Source: Paraburkholderia hospita
Lineage (GTDB): Bacteria; Pseudomonadota; Gammaproteobacteria; Burkholderiales; Burkholderiaceae
Direction of reading: 5' to 3'
DNA: 64,000 nucleotides
NCBI RefSeq assembly: GCF_002902965.1
Contig: NZ_CP026109.1
Location: forward strand, 372,001 to 436,000
The notes under the pieces were generated by a model. The model was not told the origin of the DNA, did no database searches, and was given only the letters and a program-made list of their open reading frames with translations. Shown here one piece after another: positions 36,359 to 45,849 of the stretch (positions are counted from its first letter, which is position 1; each line of letters begins with the position of its first letter). Position numbers and translations under genes: made by a program.

Positions 36359-36832
36359 TCATCGCTTCTGATAGGTGCCAATGAGTTCGGCGTGGGTTAG
36401 TACGTGCCCCTGCATGGCCTTTTCAAGCGCCGCTTTGCTGGGGTTTTTCAAATCGGGCAGTACGGTGTCGAGCGCATACAGTTTGTGGAAATAGCGGTGG
36501 CGTCCCACGGGCGGACACGGGCCGTCGTAAGCAGCACGCTTGAAGTCATTGATACCTTCGAGCGTGCCGCCCGGCAGAGCCTGCGCAGTAGCGCCATCGG
36601 GCAGCCCGGTTGCCGTCGGCGGGATGTTGTAGAGCACCCAATGTACCCAGGTCGTTTTCGGCGCGGCCGGGTCCGGCGCGTCAGGGTCGTCGACAATCAG
36701 CGCCAGGCTTTTTGCGTTCACGGGCACGCCGGACCAGGTGAGTGGCGGGGATACATCGGCGCCCTCGCAGGTATGCTGCACGGGAATCTCGCCGTTCTGT
36801 CGGAAGGCTTGCGACGTTAGCGCGAGGGTCAT
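36359..36832 (-). CDS. YbhB/YbcL family protein (PEBP/RKIP-like)
   Basis: The 157-residue protein has ADVSPPLTWSGVPVNAKSLA, DDPDAP and WVHWVLYNIPPTATGLPDGA, with the late GPCPPVGRHRYFHKLYALD. These are the ligand-pocket residues (D-P-D-A-P, H-R-Y) of phosphatidylethanolamine-binding-like proteins. No signal peptide, so it is cytoplasmic. Ligand unknown. Confidence 0.9.
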   Translation of the reverse strand: MTLALTSQAFRQNGEIPVQHTCEGADVSPPLTWSGVPVNAKSLALIVDDPDAPDPAAPKTTWVHWVLYNIPPTATGLPDGATAQALPGGTLEGINDFKRAAYDGPCPPVGRHRYFHKLYALDTVLPDLKNPSKAALEKAMQGHVLTHAELIGTYQKR

Positions 36833-36890
36833 GGTGCGCTCCTCGGCGTCGCAACCGTTTGATACGGGCTATTCAATGTGCGATGCGGCA

Positions 36891-37049
36891 TCAATGTTTG
36901 TGCCGGTGCAGCCAACCCATATGGTGCGAATCAAGCCACAGGGCCATCCCCTCTTCTGGGTGATCGCGCCTGTACCGTTGCGCCACCATGAACCCTGCGA
37001 TCAACAAGACCGCCAGGCCGACAACGAAGTAGATCATGGACTGTGTCAT
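36891..37049 (-). CDS. 52-residue single-span membrane microprotein
   Basis: The frame reads MTQSMIYFVVGLAVLLIAGF, then MVAQRYRRDHPEEGMALWLD and SHHMGWLHRHKH. It has one transmembrane helix (residues 5-23) and a short, His-rich cytoplasmic tail with five His in the last twelve residues. AAGGAGG stands at ideal spacing before the ATG, which strongly supports translation. It lies 58 nt upstream of the YbhB start, on the same strand. The His cluster could bind metal (inference). No family recognised. Confidence 0.65.
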   Translation of the reverse strand: MTQSMIYFVVGLAVLLIAGFMVAQRYRRDHPEEGMALWLDSHHMGWLHRHKH

Positions 37050-37656
37050 CGCAGCCTCCTTATTGGGTCGCGACCATGCTTATATTCTAGGTCAGCGCTT
37101 ACCGAAGTGGAGTGCGACGAGCGCACGCATCCGCGGATTGAACGACAGCTTGCCGGGGGCGGAAGCGACGTTCGAATGACCGCGTGATCGCGTCGGCGAC
37201 AGGCCGAAACTGGCCGATGCCGGTCGATGAGGTAGTTCGCTGTATTCCCACCGCCAGTTCGGCAGAAATGGGACCCACAGCAGTCACCCAAGTTTCCTCA
37301 ATGCTGTCCGTCGCAAGCGTCTGTTATGAAGCGAGCGGTGGTCTTGACACGTACCGCAGAGCCGCGAAGCAGCAAGAGAAAACATCTAAACGGCCGAGGT
37401 AACCACGAAAGCGGCACCCAATGCTCACACATGCTGAGGTCTTTGACTCGCATATCAAGCGCCCAACGGAGTGCTGACTCCTGGCCAACGGTGCACAGCC
37501 GGCACGCAGAGTATGCTCGTTCCCAGGGATGCATCCCTAGCCGATCGTTACAGGTCGGAGGTGACAGACGCCTCATCGCAAAACAACGCGCAGTGGCAGT
37601 TACCTGGGGGTAACATCATCCCGGGAGGCAACACGAGAAACCATGAGTGGATCACC
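37050..37656. other. No gene assigned
   Basis: No frame with a convincing start or family. It probably includes promoters for the microprotein and the broken SHOCT gene. Confidence 0.3.
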
Positions 37657-38397
37657 ATGCGAAAACTCACCCCCGCCGGCCAGCAATGATCGAAGAAGTA
37701 GCCCAGCGACATGGGTTCAGCACGGATGCGGTGATGAGCATGCTGGAGTCTGTAATTCTGTTCTGAGCTTTCCCGCCTGGTGGCAAACCAGCCCGACCTG
37801 ATTCGCAGCGGCAGCTTCCAGTCGCAGAACCAGGGTACCCAGCAGCAGGGCAACGACGGTGGCCGCCAGCAACAACAGCAGAACGCTGGTTACGGTGGCA
37901 GGAAGCAGCAGCAGACTGCAGCCGGACCAGTCGAACCGGTGAGTCTGTTCGTTCCGCCCGCGCCCGGCACCTCTGGCGACTGATGGCCCGCTGATCTGGG
38001 GCGGCCCAACACAACGGGTGCCCAGAACGACGTCCGCTATGCCTACTTCGCACCGCCCCGGCACCTGGCGATCGAAGTGAACGGCAAGGTGACGGTCTAC
38101 GATACGCTCGATCACCAGATCAGCGGCTTCTCGCAGCAGCAGTCCCGCGGCGCGTCCCTCACATTCGCGAGCCAGCACGGCCTGGTTGCTGTCGCCAGCC
38201 TGCCGGTTGTCTCGTTCGGTGGGGTTCCGCAGCCGGCGGCGTCGCCGGTGCAGGAGGAGCCCGTCAGCACTCAGTCGGTCGCCCGCGAGGCAGACGTGTT
38301 CGCCACCATTGAGAAGCTCGCCGCATTGCACGCGAAGGGGATTCTCAGCGATGAGGAGTTCGCCGCCAAGAAAGCAGAGCTGCTGAGCCGTTTGTGA
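37657..38397 (+). pseudogene. SHOCT-domain protein, multiply broken
   Basis: Pieces in different frames read KLTPAGQQ, then MIEEVAQRHGFSTDAVMSML, NQPDLIRSGSFQSQNQGTQQ, SLFVPPAPGTSGD, NDVRYAYFAPPRHLAIEVNG and EKLAALHAKGILSDEEFAAK (SHOCT helix-hairpin). Together they match a family with a SHOCT tail, but with frameshifts, a stop and a deletion between the first pieces. The longest remaining frame (38077-38397) could still make a 106-residue C-terminal fragment. Confidence 0.72.
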
Positions 38398-38721
38398 GCG
38401 TCCGGTCATTGCGCAGCGCAATCAGGGCAAAGATTTCGGTGGGTAGCGAATGGCGGCTAACCTGGGATAGCCACGAGTTTTTGAAGTCTGCAGCCTCGAA
38501 TGCCTTTGAAGACGCCTGAAGCGCGACTTGTGCGCTGGCAACATCCATGGGCTTTCGTGGAGACAAGCCGAGTGCCAGCCACGGTACAGTGGACACCAAA
38601 GGCAACAGCAGTGTGCCGAAGCGCGCCTGCGTCCACGACCGAAATGAGATTGCGCCTCAACGTCCAGCCAGCTGCCTTTGTACAGCCGCGTATGCGGGGA
38701 TTCCTGGCCTGAGGGGGGAAC
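38398..38721. other. No gene assigned
   Basis: Frames on both strands are open for 60-140 codons, but none has a recognised family or a good start. Promoter of the nitroreductase gene is expected here. Confidence 0.3.
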
Positions 38722-40320
38722 ATGGACCGGACAAGGCATGGGCTGCTTGAATATCACGAACGCAGCAAGCACCACGTCAACATCTACGCCCCTGGTCCCG
38801 GGAGGCTCGACTGGACAACCCAGCCGGATCCGTTCCGGGTGTTTCACGGCACACCGCGCGTAGATCTGCCGTTAGCCGCGGAAACACTGACTACACGCTA
38901 CAACGCGTTGCGCTGCGGCGCCCTGCCGCCCGCGCGCGCATTCGATCTAACCAGTCTGGCAATCCTGTTCGAACTCTCGCTCGGCCTGTCGGCGTGGAAA
39001 TCTTATGGCGCCCAGCGGTGGGCACTGCGCTGCAACCCTTCGAGCGGAAACCTGCATCCGACCGAGAGCTATCTGCTGTGTCCCGCTCTGCCCGGTGTGT
39101 CCGCCGGGGTCTACCACTACCTGAGCCGGGACCATGCGCTTGAACAACGCGCCGCAGTGAACGATCTGCGATGGACTGAGGCGTTTTCGGACAGCGGTGT
39201 CCTGGTCGGCATAAGCTCGATCCACTGGCGCGAGGCGTGGAAATACGGTATGCGTGCCTGGCGCTACTGCCAGCACGATTGCGGCCATGTCATCGCTGCG
39301 CTGAGTTACGCAGCGACTGCGCTCGGCTGGCAGACGCGGCTGGTGGAGGCGGCTGCCGATGATGAACTGGCCGACTTGCTAGGATCGCACCGCAGCGCAG
39401 ATTTCGTGGACGCCGAAGCCGAGGCGCCGGATGTGTTGCTCTGGATTGGCAATCCTGAATGGCGGCCTGATCTTGAGCGCATGCGGACCGCTTTGGACAA
39501 GGCGCAGTGGTCCGGACGCGCGAATCAGCTGAGCTCGGGATACGTGAAGTGGCCGGATATCGATTCGATCCATCGCGCCACGCACAAGGCCCGGACTCCC
39601 GAACCGACTTCGCCGAATCCAGAACTGCGCCCGCCCCCTGCGCAGCCCGCCCTTGATCTCCGCTGTGCCCAGATCGCCCGGCAGCGTCGCGGCGCGGTGA
39701 ATTTCGATGGTACGACGCGCATCGCCAAAGCGGCCTTTTTCAGCATGCTGGCGTGCCTGTTGCCACGTCGCGACACGCCGCCGTGGAATGCCCTGATATC
39801 TCCTGCGGCAGTGCACGCGGCGCTATTTGTACACCGCGTCGACGGCCTGGAGCCGGGTCTGTATATGCTCGTGAGAAATCCCGGAGCGCTGCCGGTTCTC
39901 AGGCAGTCTCTGCGTCCGGAATGGCTGTGAAGAAGACCCGGGCCGGACTATCTGCCGCTCTATTTTCTACTGCCTTACGATTTGCGCACCGTGGCAAGGT
40001 TGATCTGCTGCCACCAGGATATTGCCGCCGACGCCTGCTTTGCGCTGGGAATGATCGCGAGATTCGAAATCGCCCTGAAGCAACCATGGCGTTACCGCCA
40101 CCTCTTCTGGGAATGCGGCATTCTCGGCCAGGTTCTCTATCTCGAAGCCGAAGCCGCCGGAGTGCGTGCCACGGGGGTTGGTTGCTTTTTTGACGACGAA
40201 ATGCACACACTGCTCGGAGTGAAGGATCACGCCTGGCAGAGCTTGTATCACTTCACAGTCGGTGGCGCGGTGGACGATCCACGCCTCTCTGCATTTCCGC
40301 CGTATGAGGTTCAGGCTTGA
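38722..40320 (+). pseudogene. SagB/ThcOx-type nitroreductase-family dehydrogenase with one in-frame UGA
   Basis: Codons 1-402 give a protein starting MDRTRHGLLEYHERSKHHVN with FMN-site sequence RCNPSSGNLHPTESYLL and a second nitroreductase-like half. A TGA at 39928-39930 follows LRPEWL. The same frame then continues RRPGPDYLPLYFLLPYDLRT, VARLICCHQDIAADACFALG and HAWQSLYHFTVGGAVDDPRL to a natural stop at 40320. The family oxidises azoline rings in peptide natural products or acts as an orphan flavin enzyme. The TGA most likely replaces a TGG Trp. The C-terminal part is needed for the second flavin-binding half, so the truncated product is probably inactive. No cyclodehydratase or precursor peptide is adjacent. 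Confidence 0.82.
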
Positions 40321-40828
40321 AGCGAGCGTCCCATGTTCCCCCTGGCGAGACCGCAATCGTCAGGATCAACCGGCGACTGAATTTTTACTATGTGATCCTC
40401 ATCTTTGTCATTAACGCGTGGCGAAGCAAACCTGTCGGTGTGGGGATAAGACCGAATGCGGGTTGCCCCAGTACGGAACATAGAATCGCCGTCCGAAGTT
40501 CGCTCAAAGGTCTGCTTTCCAAGACCGTAACGGGTCAGACATTTCGTCGAAGACATGAACGCGCGTGATTTTGTGATGGACGCAGCGACCCGGCATTGCC
40601 AATCGCATCGGAAGCGTCTCCGTTGCCCCGTTTGCAACGCGCAGTCGAAGTGCCGGTTTGCGACCGAAGTGCCACGCCCGTTGACGGCCGCTCAACGCGC
40701 GGGAGCGGCAGCTCAATCTCGCCCGGGGGCAGTCTCTTCATGGCCCGATCCCAGTCCCACGGCGAACGGCCCAGCTCGCCGCACTTCCGCCCTTCGACCT
40801 AACGGGCACTCAACGGTCTCTTCCACGG
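40321..40828. other. No gene assigned; left flank of the inserted IS
   Basis: A minus-strand frame has MKRLPPGEIELPLPRVERP near 40690-40741, but it is not recognised. The target site of the IS element (CACGG) ends at 40828. Confidence 0.3.
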
Positions 40829-40859
40829 TGGACTTGCCCCTGCATGACCGGACACGCGG

Positions 40860-41708
40860 TCACGCTTCGGTTGGTGAAGTTGCGCGCTGGCGGAATTCGC
40901 GTGGCGAGCAGTATTTCAAGGCGCTGTGCGGATGCGAGTCGTTGTAGTGGTCAAACGCGATAGCCAGGTTTTGCAGTGCGGTTCTGACGTCAGGCTTGGG
41001 CATCCATGAAACGTAGTCTCGCTTTATCGTTTTGACGAAACTTTCGGCCATCCCGTTGCTCTGCGGACTTCTGACAGGGGTCGTGACGGGCTTTAAACCG
41101 ATTTTCCGCGAGAACGTCAGCGTTTCCTCGGCAATGTAGCAGGAACCGTTATCGCTGAGCCACTCGATTTCGCTGTCGGCCTTAAGCGCGCCATTGAAAC
41201 GGTTCTCCACCGCCTGAAGCATCACGTCGCGCACCATGTCCCCGGTGTAACCACCCGTCGTCGCCGCCCAGCTTATGGCTTCCCGGTCGCAACAGTCCAG
41301 TGCAAAGATAACGCGCAAAGGCGCGCCATCATCGCAACGGAATTCGAAGCCGTCCGAACACCAGCGGGCATTGCTCCTGCCCACCGCGACTTTGCCGTCG
41401 TGTCGCCGCGAGGACGGGGTATGGCGAGGACGGCGTTCAAGTAGCAGGTTGTGGGCGCGCATGACGCGATAAACCCGTTTTGCATTAACACGTGGACGGC
41501 CCAGCGCGTCGCAACGGCGTCTGAGCAGCGCCCATGCACGCCGGTAGCCGTATGTGGGCAGGTCGGCAACGAGCTCCTGAAGCTGTGCAACAAGCGGCTT
41601 GTCATCCATGGTCGGTGTCTTGCGTCGGTCGACCCAATCGGACTGTCGCCTTGATTTGACTGCGAGATTCGAGCGCGACACACCCAGGACTTCACAGACC
41701 GTCTTCAT
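40860..41708 (-). CDS. IS2-group transposase OrfB (DDE integrase domain)
   Basis: The 282-residue protein starts [20 protein letters not shown], has an HTH_21-type segment [16 protein letters not shown], and an rve core with the DDE residues in [17 protein letters not shown] and [18 protein letters not shown]. It catalyses cleavage and joining of the IS ends. It overlaps orfA by ATGA and is normally made as an OrfAB fusion by -1 frameshifting. Confidence 0.93.
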   Translation of the reverse strand: MKTVCEVLGVSRSNLAVKSRRQSDWVDRRKTPTMDDKPLVAQLQELVADLPTYGYRRAWALLRRRCDALGRPRVNAKRVYRVMRAHNLLLERRPRHTPSSRRHDGKVAVGRSNARWCSDGFEFRCDDGAPLRVIFALDCCDREAISWAATTGGYTGDMVRDVMLQAVENRFNGALKADSEIEWLSDNGSCYIAEETLTFSRKIGLKPVTTPVRSPQSNGMAESFVKTIKRDYVSWMPKPDVRTALQNLAIAFDHYNDSHPHSALKYCSPREFRQRATSPTEA

Positions 41709-42103
41709 CGGTCGTCCCCCGGCAGCAATGGTGAGCGCGCAATCAATTTTTTTGCCCGACCATACTCCACTGCTTCGCGGAGGATTTCCACTTCCATTGT
41801 CTTTTTACCCAGCAGTCGCTGCAGTTCGCGAATCTGCTTCATGGCTTCGGCCAGGTCCGATGCCGGCACCACCTGCTCACCGGCACTCACCGCCGACAGG
41901 CTGCCGTCCTGAAAGAGCTTGCGCCACGCAAACACCTGGTTCGCATTCACCTGATGACGACGGGCTACCCCGGAGACGGTGGCTCCGGGTTCGAAGGTTT
42001 CACGCACAATCGCCAGTTTCTCTTCAACCGAGCGCCGTCGGCGTTGCTCCGGCTGGGTCAGAACCTCAACGGGTTCCATGTTGTTAGTTGTAGGCTTAAA
42101 CAT
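41705..42103 (-). CDS. IS2-group transposase OrfA (HTH, leucine zipper)
   Basis: The 132-residue protein has an N-terminal HTH ([40 protein letters not shown]) and a leucine-zipper-like helix ([20 protein letters not shown]). Seven A residues near 41746-41752 (codons K-K in RAKKLIA) form a -1 slip site before the orfB frame. It binds the IS ends and modulates transposition. Confidence 0.92.
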   Translation of the reverse strand: MFKPTTNNMEPVEVLTQPEQRRRRSVEEKLAIVRETFEPGATVSGVARRHQVNANQVFAWRKLFQDGSLSAVSAGEQVVPASDLAEAMKQIRELQRLLGKKTMEVEILREAVEYGRAKKLIARSPLLPGDDR

Positions 42104-42180
42104 AGGCGGAAGACTACCTCATAGTTTAAGCGTTACCCAGTGTCCGATTTTCGCGGGGGCCGGCCCACACGGTACAACGG

Positions 42181-42590
42181 TCACTCCTGCGCTTCCGGGA
42201 TTTCGATTGTTCCTTCAAGATATTGAGCAGCCTGAGCAGAGATATACACCCGGTCGTTTTGTACGCGAAAATGAAGTATCCCGCTGCGCCGTGACACCTG
42301 CATGGCCACGAGTGCTGACCTGCCCAAACGGTCGGACCATAATGGTGCAAGCGCCGTGTGAATAGATCCGGGTCACCGGATCTTCATCTCCGCCATTGGC
42401 AGGCCAAATGTAGCGGGACACAAAATCATGCTTATCTCCGCGCGCTGTCACGACGACATCGTGCGGACCAAGTGCCGACAGCAGGTGCTCCGGCTCAATT
42501 GCCGAAAAAGACATCGCATTGCGGTCTTGGATTGCAGGACGATGAGCGGATGCCACCCGTGGCACTTCGGGTGGCTGGCGAGCCGCCATG
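42181..42590 (-). pseudogene. PhzF-family isomerase C-terminal fragment
   Basis: One frame reads FSAIEPEHLLSALGPHDVVV, TARGDKHDFVSRYIWPANGG and DEDPVTRI. After a frameshift, the last frame gives NDRVYISAQAAQYLEGTIEI and PEAQE before a stop at 42181. This is the C-terminal half of a PhzF/DapF-fold isomerase (F-V-S-R-x-x-x-P ... E-D-P-V-T). The N-terminus is missing and the H-x-x-L-x-P block is scrambled. The intact IS inserted 8 bp downstream of its stop. Confidence 0.7.
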
Positions 42591-43063
42591 GGACGTGTCA
42601 GTAACAAACTGTGCAGGCGCATCTGCGTTTTGCTACATCGCTGGCTGTGTGGATGGCTGCGCTCCTTGCTGCGTGCGGCCGGTCACACCGGGCGCTGAAC
42701 TTTTGACGCGTCGTGACGCGTTGCTTCTGCCTCAAATCTCACGTGAGTTAAACATTGAATTGTGTGGGTGCCGCTCATTTCACCACCCGACATCTCGGTA
42801 GGTCCTCTACAGTCCGAATCAATGCGGGCGATGATCTCAATGTCCGCTGCTTGCTCGAATCATGCGTCAAGCTCACGCGAGATGGCGAACGGCCCTCGCG
42901 AGCCGCTTACGAGAAATCCGACTCGCAGCTTAGCTTTACGGCACCGACACTAGCGACTACGCTGCTATGAGAGTGGCGCTGGTCGGCCCTGAACTCATTC
43001 GCGGACCTTGGAGGAGAGCACGGCGGACGCCGAACAACTCTATTCAAATCTGGAGCCTCGTCG
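42591..43063. other. No gene assigned
   Basis: Plus-strand frames end at 42801 and 42970 without a recognised family; likely debris plus the upstream region of the copper protein. Confidence 0.3.
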
Positions 43064-43387
43064 ATGAACCCCGAAATCTATCAGCCGTCTATTGAAGCCT
43101 GCGATGCTTGTGCCGCTGCCTGCGATCGCTGCGCATCCGCCTGCCTCGATGAACCTGGCCGGGTGAACATGGCCAAATGTATTCGCCTCAACGCCGATTG
43201 CGCTTCGCTATGCCGCCTCACATCTGCGGCGTTGGCTCGACAAAGCCATTTCGCACCCGAGTTTTGCGAACTCTCCGCACGGATCTGTGACGAGTGTGCC
43301 GATGAATGTGCGCGGCACGCACCCGAGCACTGCGGCACATGCAGCGATGCGTGCCGGAGGTGCGCGGAAGCCTGCCGGGCAATCTAA
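43064..43387 (+). CDS. Four-helix-bundle copper-binding protein (Csp3-like)
   Basis: The 107-residue protein starts MNPEIYQPSIEACDACAAAC and has 17 Cys, mostly in C-x3-C and C-x2-C spacing along predicted helices (ICDECADECARHAPEHC, GTCSDACRRCAEACRAI). This is the copper storage (Csp) / DUF326 four-helix family, in which inward-facing Cys bind many Cu(I) ions. No signal peptide, so it is probably a cytosolic Csp3-type store. It is close to the expected length. No copper pump or regulator is adjacent. Confidence 0.88.
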   Translation: MNPEIYQPSIEACDACAAACDRCASACLDEPGRVNMAKCIRLNADCASLCRLTSAALARQSHFAPEFCELSARICDECADECARHAPEHCGTCSDACRRCAEACRAI

Positions 43388-43471
43388 TGTCTTGCATCAG
43401 CGCGCCCGCGACAATGACGGCAGCGCCTCGCGTATTGGGTCGGAAAATGTCGTACCCGGCTTGAGGATCTC

Positions 43472-44122
43472 ATGGACCCTCGGCTCCAAATGCAGGAAGT
43501 CACCATTCCGGTGGAAGACGCCTTCCTGATGCGCACGCTTGCGCTGCCACAGGACGCTCAATCACTGGTTCTGCTCGCGCACGGCAGCGGCAGGTCACGG
43601 TTCAGCCCTCGTAACCAGTACGTGGCCACCGAACTCAACCGGGCCAGCATCGGGACCCTGCTGATGGAGTTGCTCTCGAGCAGGAAGACACCGGTCCCGC
43701 CGCCCGCTTCGACATCGAACTGCTGGCGGTGCGTCTCGCAAGCAACGGCCTGGATCGCGGCGAAGCGGACGACACGCCTCTCGTATGGCTACTTCGGCGC
43801 GAGTGCGAGCACGGGCGCGGCTGCGGCGATCCGTGCGGCGCACGTGCCGTCGGTCCCGATTGAGGCGATCGTTCCGCGAGGCGACAGGCCCGACCTCGCC
43901 GGACGCGACGCCCTCGCCGCGGCGCAGACGCCGACGTTGCTCGGGGTAAGCGGGCTCGACGCCAATGTCATCGAAGTCGACCGGGAGGCTTTCGCTCTTC
44001 TCGAACGCACGAAGGATCTTGTGATCGTCCCCGGCGCGACCCACCTGTTCGAAGTGCCCGGCACACTGGAAGCCGTTGCGCGGTACGCGGTGCAATGGTT
44101 CGAGCGTTATCTCGGCGCCTAA
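43472..44122 (+). CDS. Alpha/beta hydrolase with an internal compensated frameshift
   Basis: The 216-residue ORF starts MDPRLQMQEVTIPVEDAFLM, then VLLAHGSGRSRFSPRNQYVA, and ends with DLVIVPGATHLFEVPGTLEA, VARYAVQWFERYL: a small dienelactone-hydrolase-like family. Residues about 69-108 (SSRKTPVPPPASTSNCW...) do not fit, but the adjacent frame gives EQEDTGPAARFDIELLAVRL and ASNGLDRGEADDTPLV, which do. Two opposite frameshifts therefore cancel, leaving the ORF open but with a scrambled stretch of 40 residues. The nucleophile region reads GYFGASASTGAAAAI, with two extra residues. Probably inactive. Confidence 0.7.
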   Translation: MDPRLQMQEVTIPVEDAFLMRTLALPQDAQSLVLLAHGSGRSRFSPRNQYVATELNRASIGTLLMELLSSRKTPVPPPASTSNCWRCVSQATAWIAAKRTTRLSYGYFGASASTGAAAAIRAAHVPSVPIEAIVPRGDRPDLAGRDALAAAQTPTLLGVSGLDANVIEVDREAFALLERTKDLVIVPGATHLFEVPGTLEAVARYAVQWFERYLGA

Positions 44123-44502
44123 TCGCCCCCACGCAGCACGAGCGTGTCGTTAACGCGGCGCTCCACAGTGGCGCCCAACGGCTGACTCTCCCGATTCAGC
44201 GTTTCGTGTAACCATCGAATGCCTTCTTCAGGCGCCCGGTTGACCCGGAAGTGGCGTGTCTGCGTCGGCGTCATCGCCAGTTCGGCCAGCGTGCCCGTTT
44301 CAAGGTCGAGCGTGGGGAAATACATCAGCGCGAGGTCGCTGCGAAACGCTTCCTGACCGCCGATACCTTCATAGTCGTTGATGAAGTCCCCGGCACCGTA
44401 CAGGACGAGTTTGCCTCGATACAGCTCGATGCCCTTCACGTGGTGCGACGAATGGCCGTGTACGAGATCCACGCCCACGTGCACGATGTATGTCACGCCC
44501 AT
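44119..44502 (-). pseudogene. CapA-family (PGA_cap) protein, C-terminal fragment
   Basis: The frame has DLVHGHSSHHVKGIELYRGK, LVLYGAGDFINDYEGI and MTPTQTRHFRVNRAPEEGIR, matching the C-terminal part of CapA/PgsA-type metallophosphatase-like proteins (H-G-H-S-x-H). The N-terminal metal site and fold are missing; the 5' side overlaps the end of the Uma2 gene by 10 nt. Likely a truncated remnant. Confidence 0.72.
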
Positions 44503-45020
44503 GCGAAAAACATCGGGTCCGGCTCCAGGGTCACGCGAAACAGGGATGACGCACGCGGGCCGTCTAGCCCTCGAAATTCAACTTTCCCGAGGGGGCCGAC
44601 GATGATGACTTCCTGTGCACCACTGTTGAGGTAGGCGTCGGCCTTGCGCTCAACCTGGTCCGCGTCATTGTCGTCCGCGAGCACCTCGATACACAGGTCG
44701 GGAACGGAAGGTAACGGGGCGTTCGAATCGATTTCGGGCCACTTTTCCTCGGGCATCCAGACGACGTCAGCAATGCGGATGCCGAACGATCGGGTTGTTA
44801 CCGGCTGACGCATTGCCACGCGAGGCCCCAGTTGCGACGCAAGTTGGCAGAACATGTCGGTGACCAGGAATTGATGCCATGGACACACCCGTCGATGGGC
44901 GATGACTCGTCCCAGCGGGTCGATTTCGTATCCGCCCCGTCCGTCGCTGGCCGCGTTACCTGTCACTTTTTGCCATACTGTCAACAGCCTGTCTGGGCCC
45001 GGGAGATTTTGCGTTTTCAT
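44493..45020 (-). CDS. Uma2-family putative endonuclease
   Basis: The 175-residue protein shows the PD-(D/E)XK-like Uma2 core: RIADVVWMPEEKW, PDLCIEVLADDNDADQVERK and ADAYLNSGAQEVIIVGPLGK, with the catalytic D...E-x-L...K pattern. Uma2 proteins are widespread and their substrate is unclear. GCC-rich start region, start MKTQNLPGPDRLLTVWQKVT. It may have been inserted together with the neighbouring truncation of the CapA gene. Confidence 0.8.
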   Translation of the reverse strand: MKTQNLPGPDRLLTVWQKVTGNAASDGRGGYEIDPLGRVIAHRRVCPWHQFLVTDMFCQLASQLGPRVAMRQPVTTRSFGIRIADVVWMPEEKWPEIDSNAPLPSVPDLCIEVLADDNDADQVERKADAYLNSGAQEVIIVGPLGKVEFRGLDGPRASSLFRVTLEPDPMFFAWA

Positions 45021-45196
45021 GGCGCTCTCCGCTGAAGAGTCAATTCCAGTGTATACCCTCGCGGAAGCATCTGGTCTAGGTCGGCCGCCTCGACGTTGCG
45101 GATACCTTGGTGATCAGGAATGCACGGCCCACGGCAACGGCGAATGGACGCCGGTCCCATCAAGGCTGGGAGCAGCAGATCGCCGAGTCGACTCAC

Positions 45197-45374
45197 TCCC
45201 GTCAAAGCTCCCATCAGGAGACGGTAGTTCTTTCGCGCTATCTACCTTGAAGGTGAGCTATGGGTTTAGACGCGTCGCCTGTTCGACCATTGCCGCTGCA
45301 AAATCGACGACAACGGCATCGGTACCTCGCGCAGCTGCTGCCACTGTGACATAACCCGGGCCCGTTGTAACATC
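45197..45374 (-). pseudogene. SAM-dependent methyltransferase fragment
   Basis: The frame reads TGPGYVTVAAAARGTDAVVV, DFAAAMVEQATRLNP, then an in-frame TAG, then LTFKVDSAKELPSPDGSFD. These are motifs I and II of class I methyltransferases (G-P-G ... D-F-A-A-A-M and x-x-A-x-x-L-P-x-P-D-G-S-F-D). Both ends are missing. Confidence 0.6.
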
Positions 45375-45465
45375 GGGAAAGCGGGTGCCGCGCTAGACTT
45401 CGAGTGTGTCAAGCAGTGCGCCACTCGACTGAGTCGTCAAGGCGGCATAACAGGGACGAGACTCC

Positions 45466-45849
45466 TCACGGCGTCGCGGGATTCACGTTCCACGTGTGCG
45501 CTTTGATGCGCAACGCGGAGCCTTCCCTCTGTGCAATGAGTAGGAAGTTTCCGCCAATGTCAATGGTCCGTTCGTCAGCTATGTTGATATTCCCAGACCA
45601 GGTTCCGGATTCCCAGGCCACATTTTCATCAGATGTGAAGAACCCTTGCTGGATTTCGAGATGGTTCCAGACTTTCGTCGCAACGTCGGCCCATTCTTCG
45701 ATTCCCTTTCGCCCGGACACAGCTTCCTGGCCCGCCGGGATGAGAATGGCGTCTTCGGCAAACAGGGCGGCCCAACCGGGCGCATCGTGAGAGTTGACTG
45801 TATCGACGAACCTGCCGTTCAACGCGGCAAATGCCTGCGAGATGTCCAT
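45466..45849 (-). CDS. SnoaL-like (NTF2 fold) protein
   Basis: The 127-residue protein starts MDISQAFAALNGRFVDTVNS and has HDAPGWAALFAEDAILIPAG, VSGRKGIEEWADVATKVWNH and the late LLIAQREGSALRIKAHTWNV. This is the cone-shaped SnoaL/NTF2-like fold (DUF4440/SgcJ group), used in small-molecule binding or isomerisation. GGAG lies before the ATG. Intact; substrate unknown. Confidence 0.82.
   Translation of the reverse strand: MDISQAFAALNGRFVDTVNSHDAPGWAALFAEDAILIPAGQEAVSGRKGIEEWADVATKVWNHLEIQQGFFTSDENVAWESGTWSGNINIADERTIDIGGNFLLIAQREGSALRIKAHTWNVNPATP

Larger units (their letters stand above)
40829..42167 (-). mobile_element. Complete IS3-family (IS2-group) insertion sequence with target duplication
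   Basis: The 1339-bp element has terminal inverted repeats TGGACTTGCCCCTGC (left) and TGGGCCGGCCCCCGC (right, read inward), continuing to a shared CGGACAC. A 5-bp direct repeat CACGG flanks it at 40824-40828 and 42168-42172. It carries intact orfA and orfB on the minus strand and an A7 slippery run. It appears to be the only complete, recently active element in the window. Confidence 0.92.

Noticed and set aside
39928..39930. UGA read as selenocysteine in the SagB-type gene
   Set aside because: No SECIS-like stem-loop was evident just after the codon, and the position is not a known Sec site in this family; a Trp-to-stop change is simpler.
42000..42170. IS2-group element as part of a larger composite transposon
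   Set aside because: Only one complete copy with its own 5-bp duplication is present, so a simple insertion explains it.
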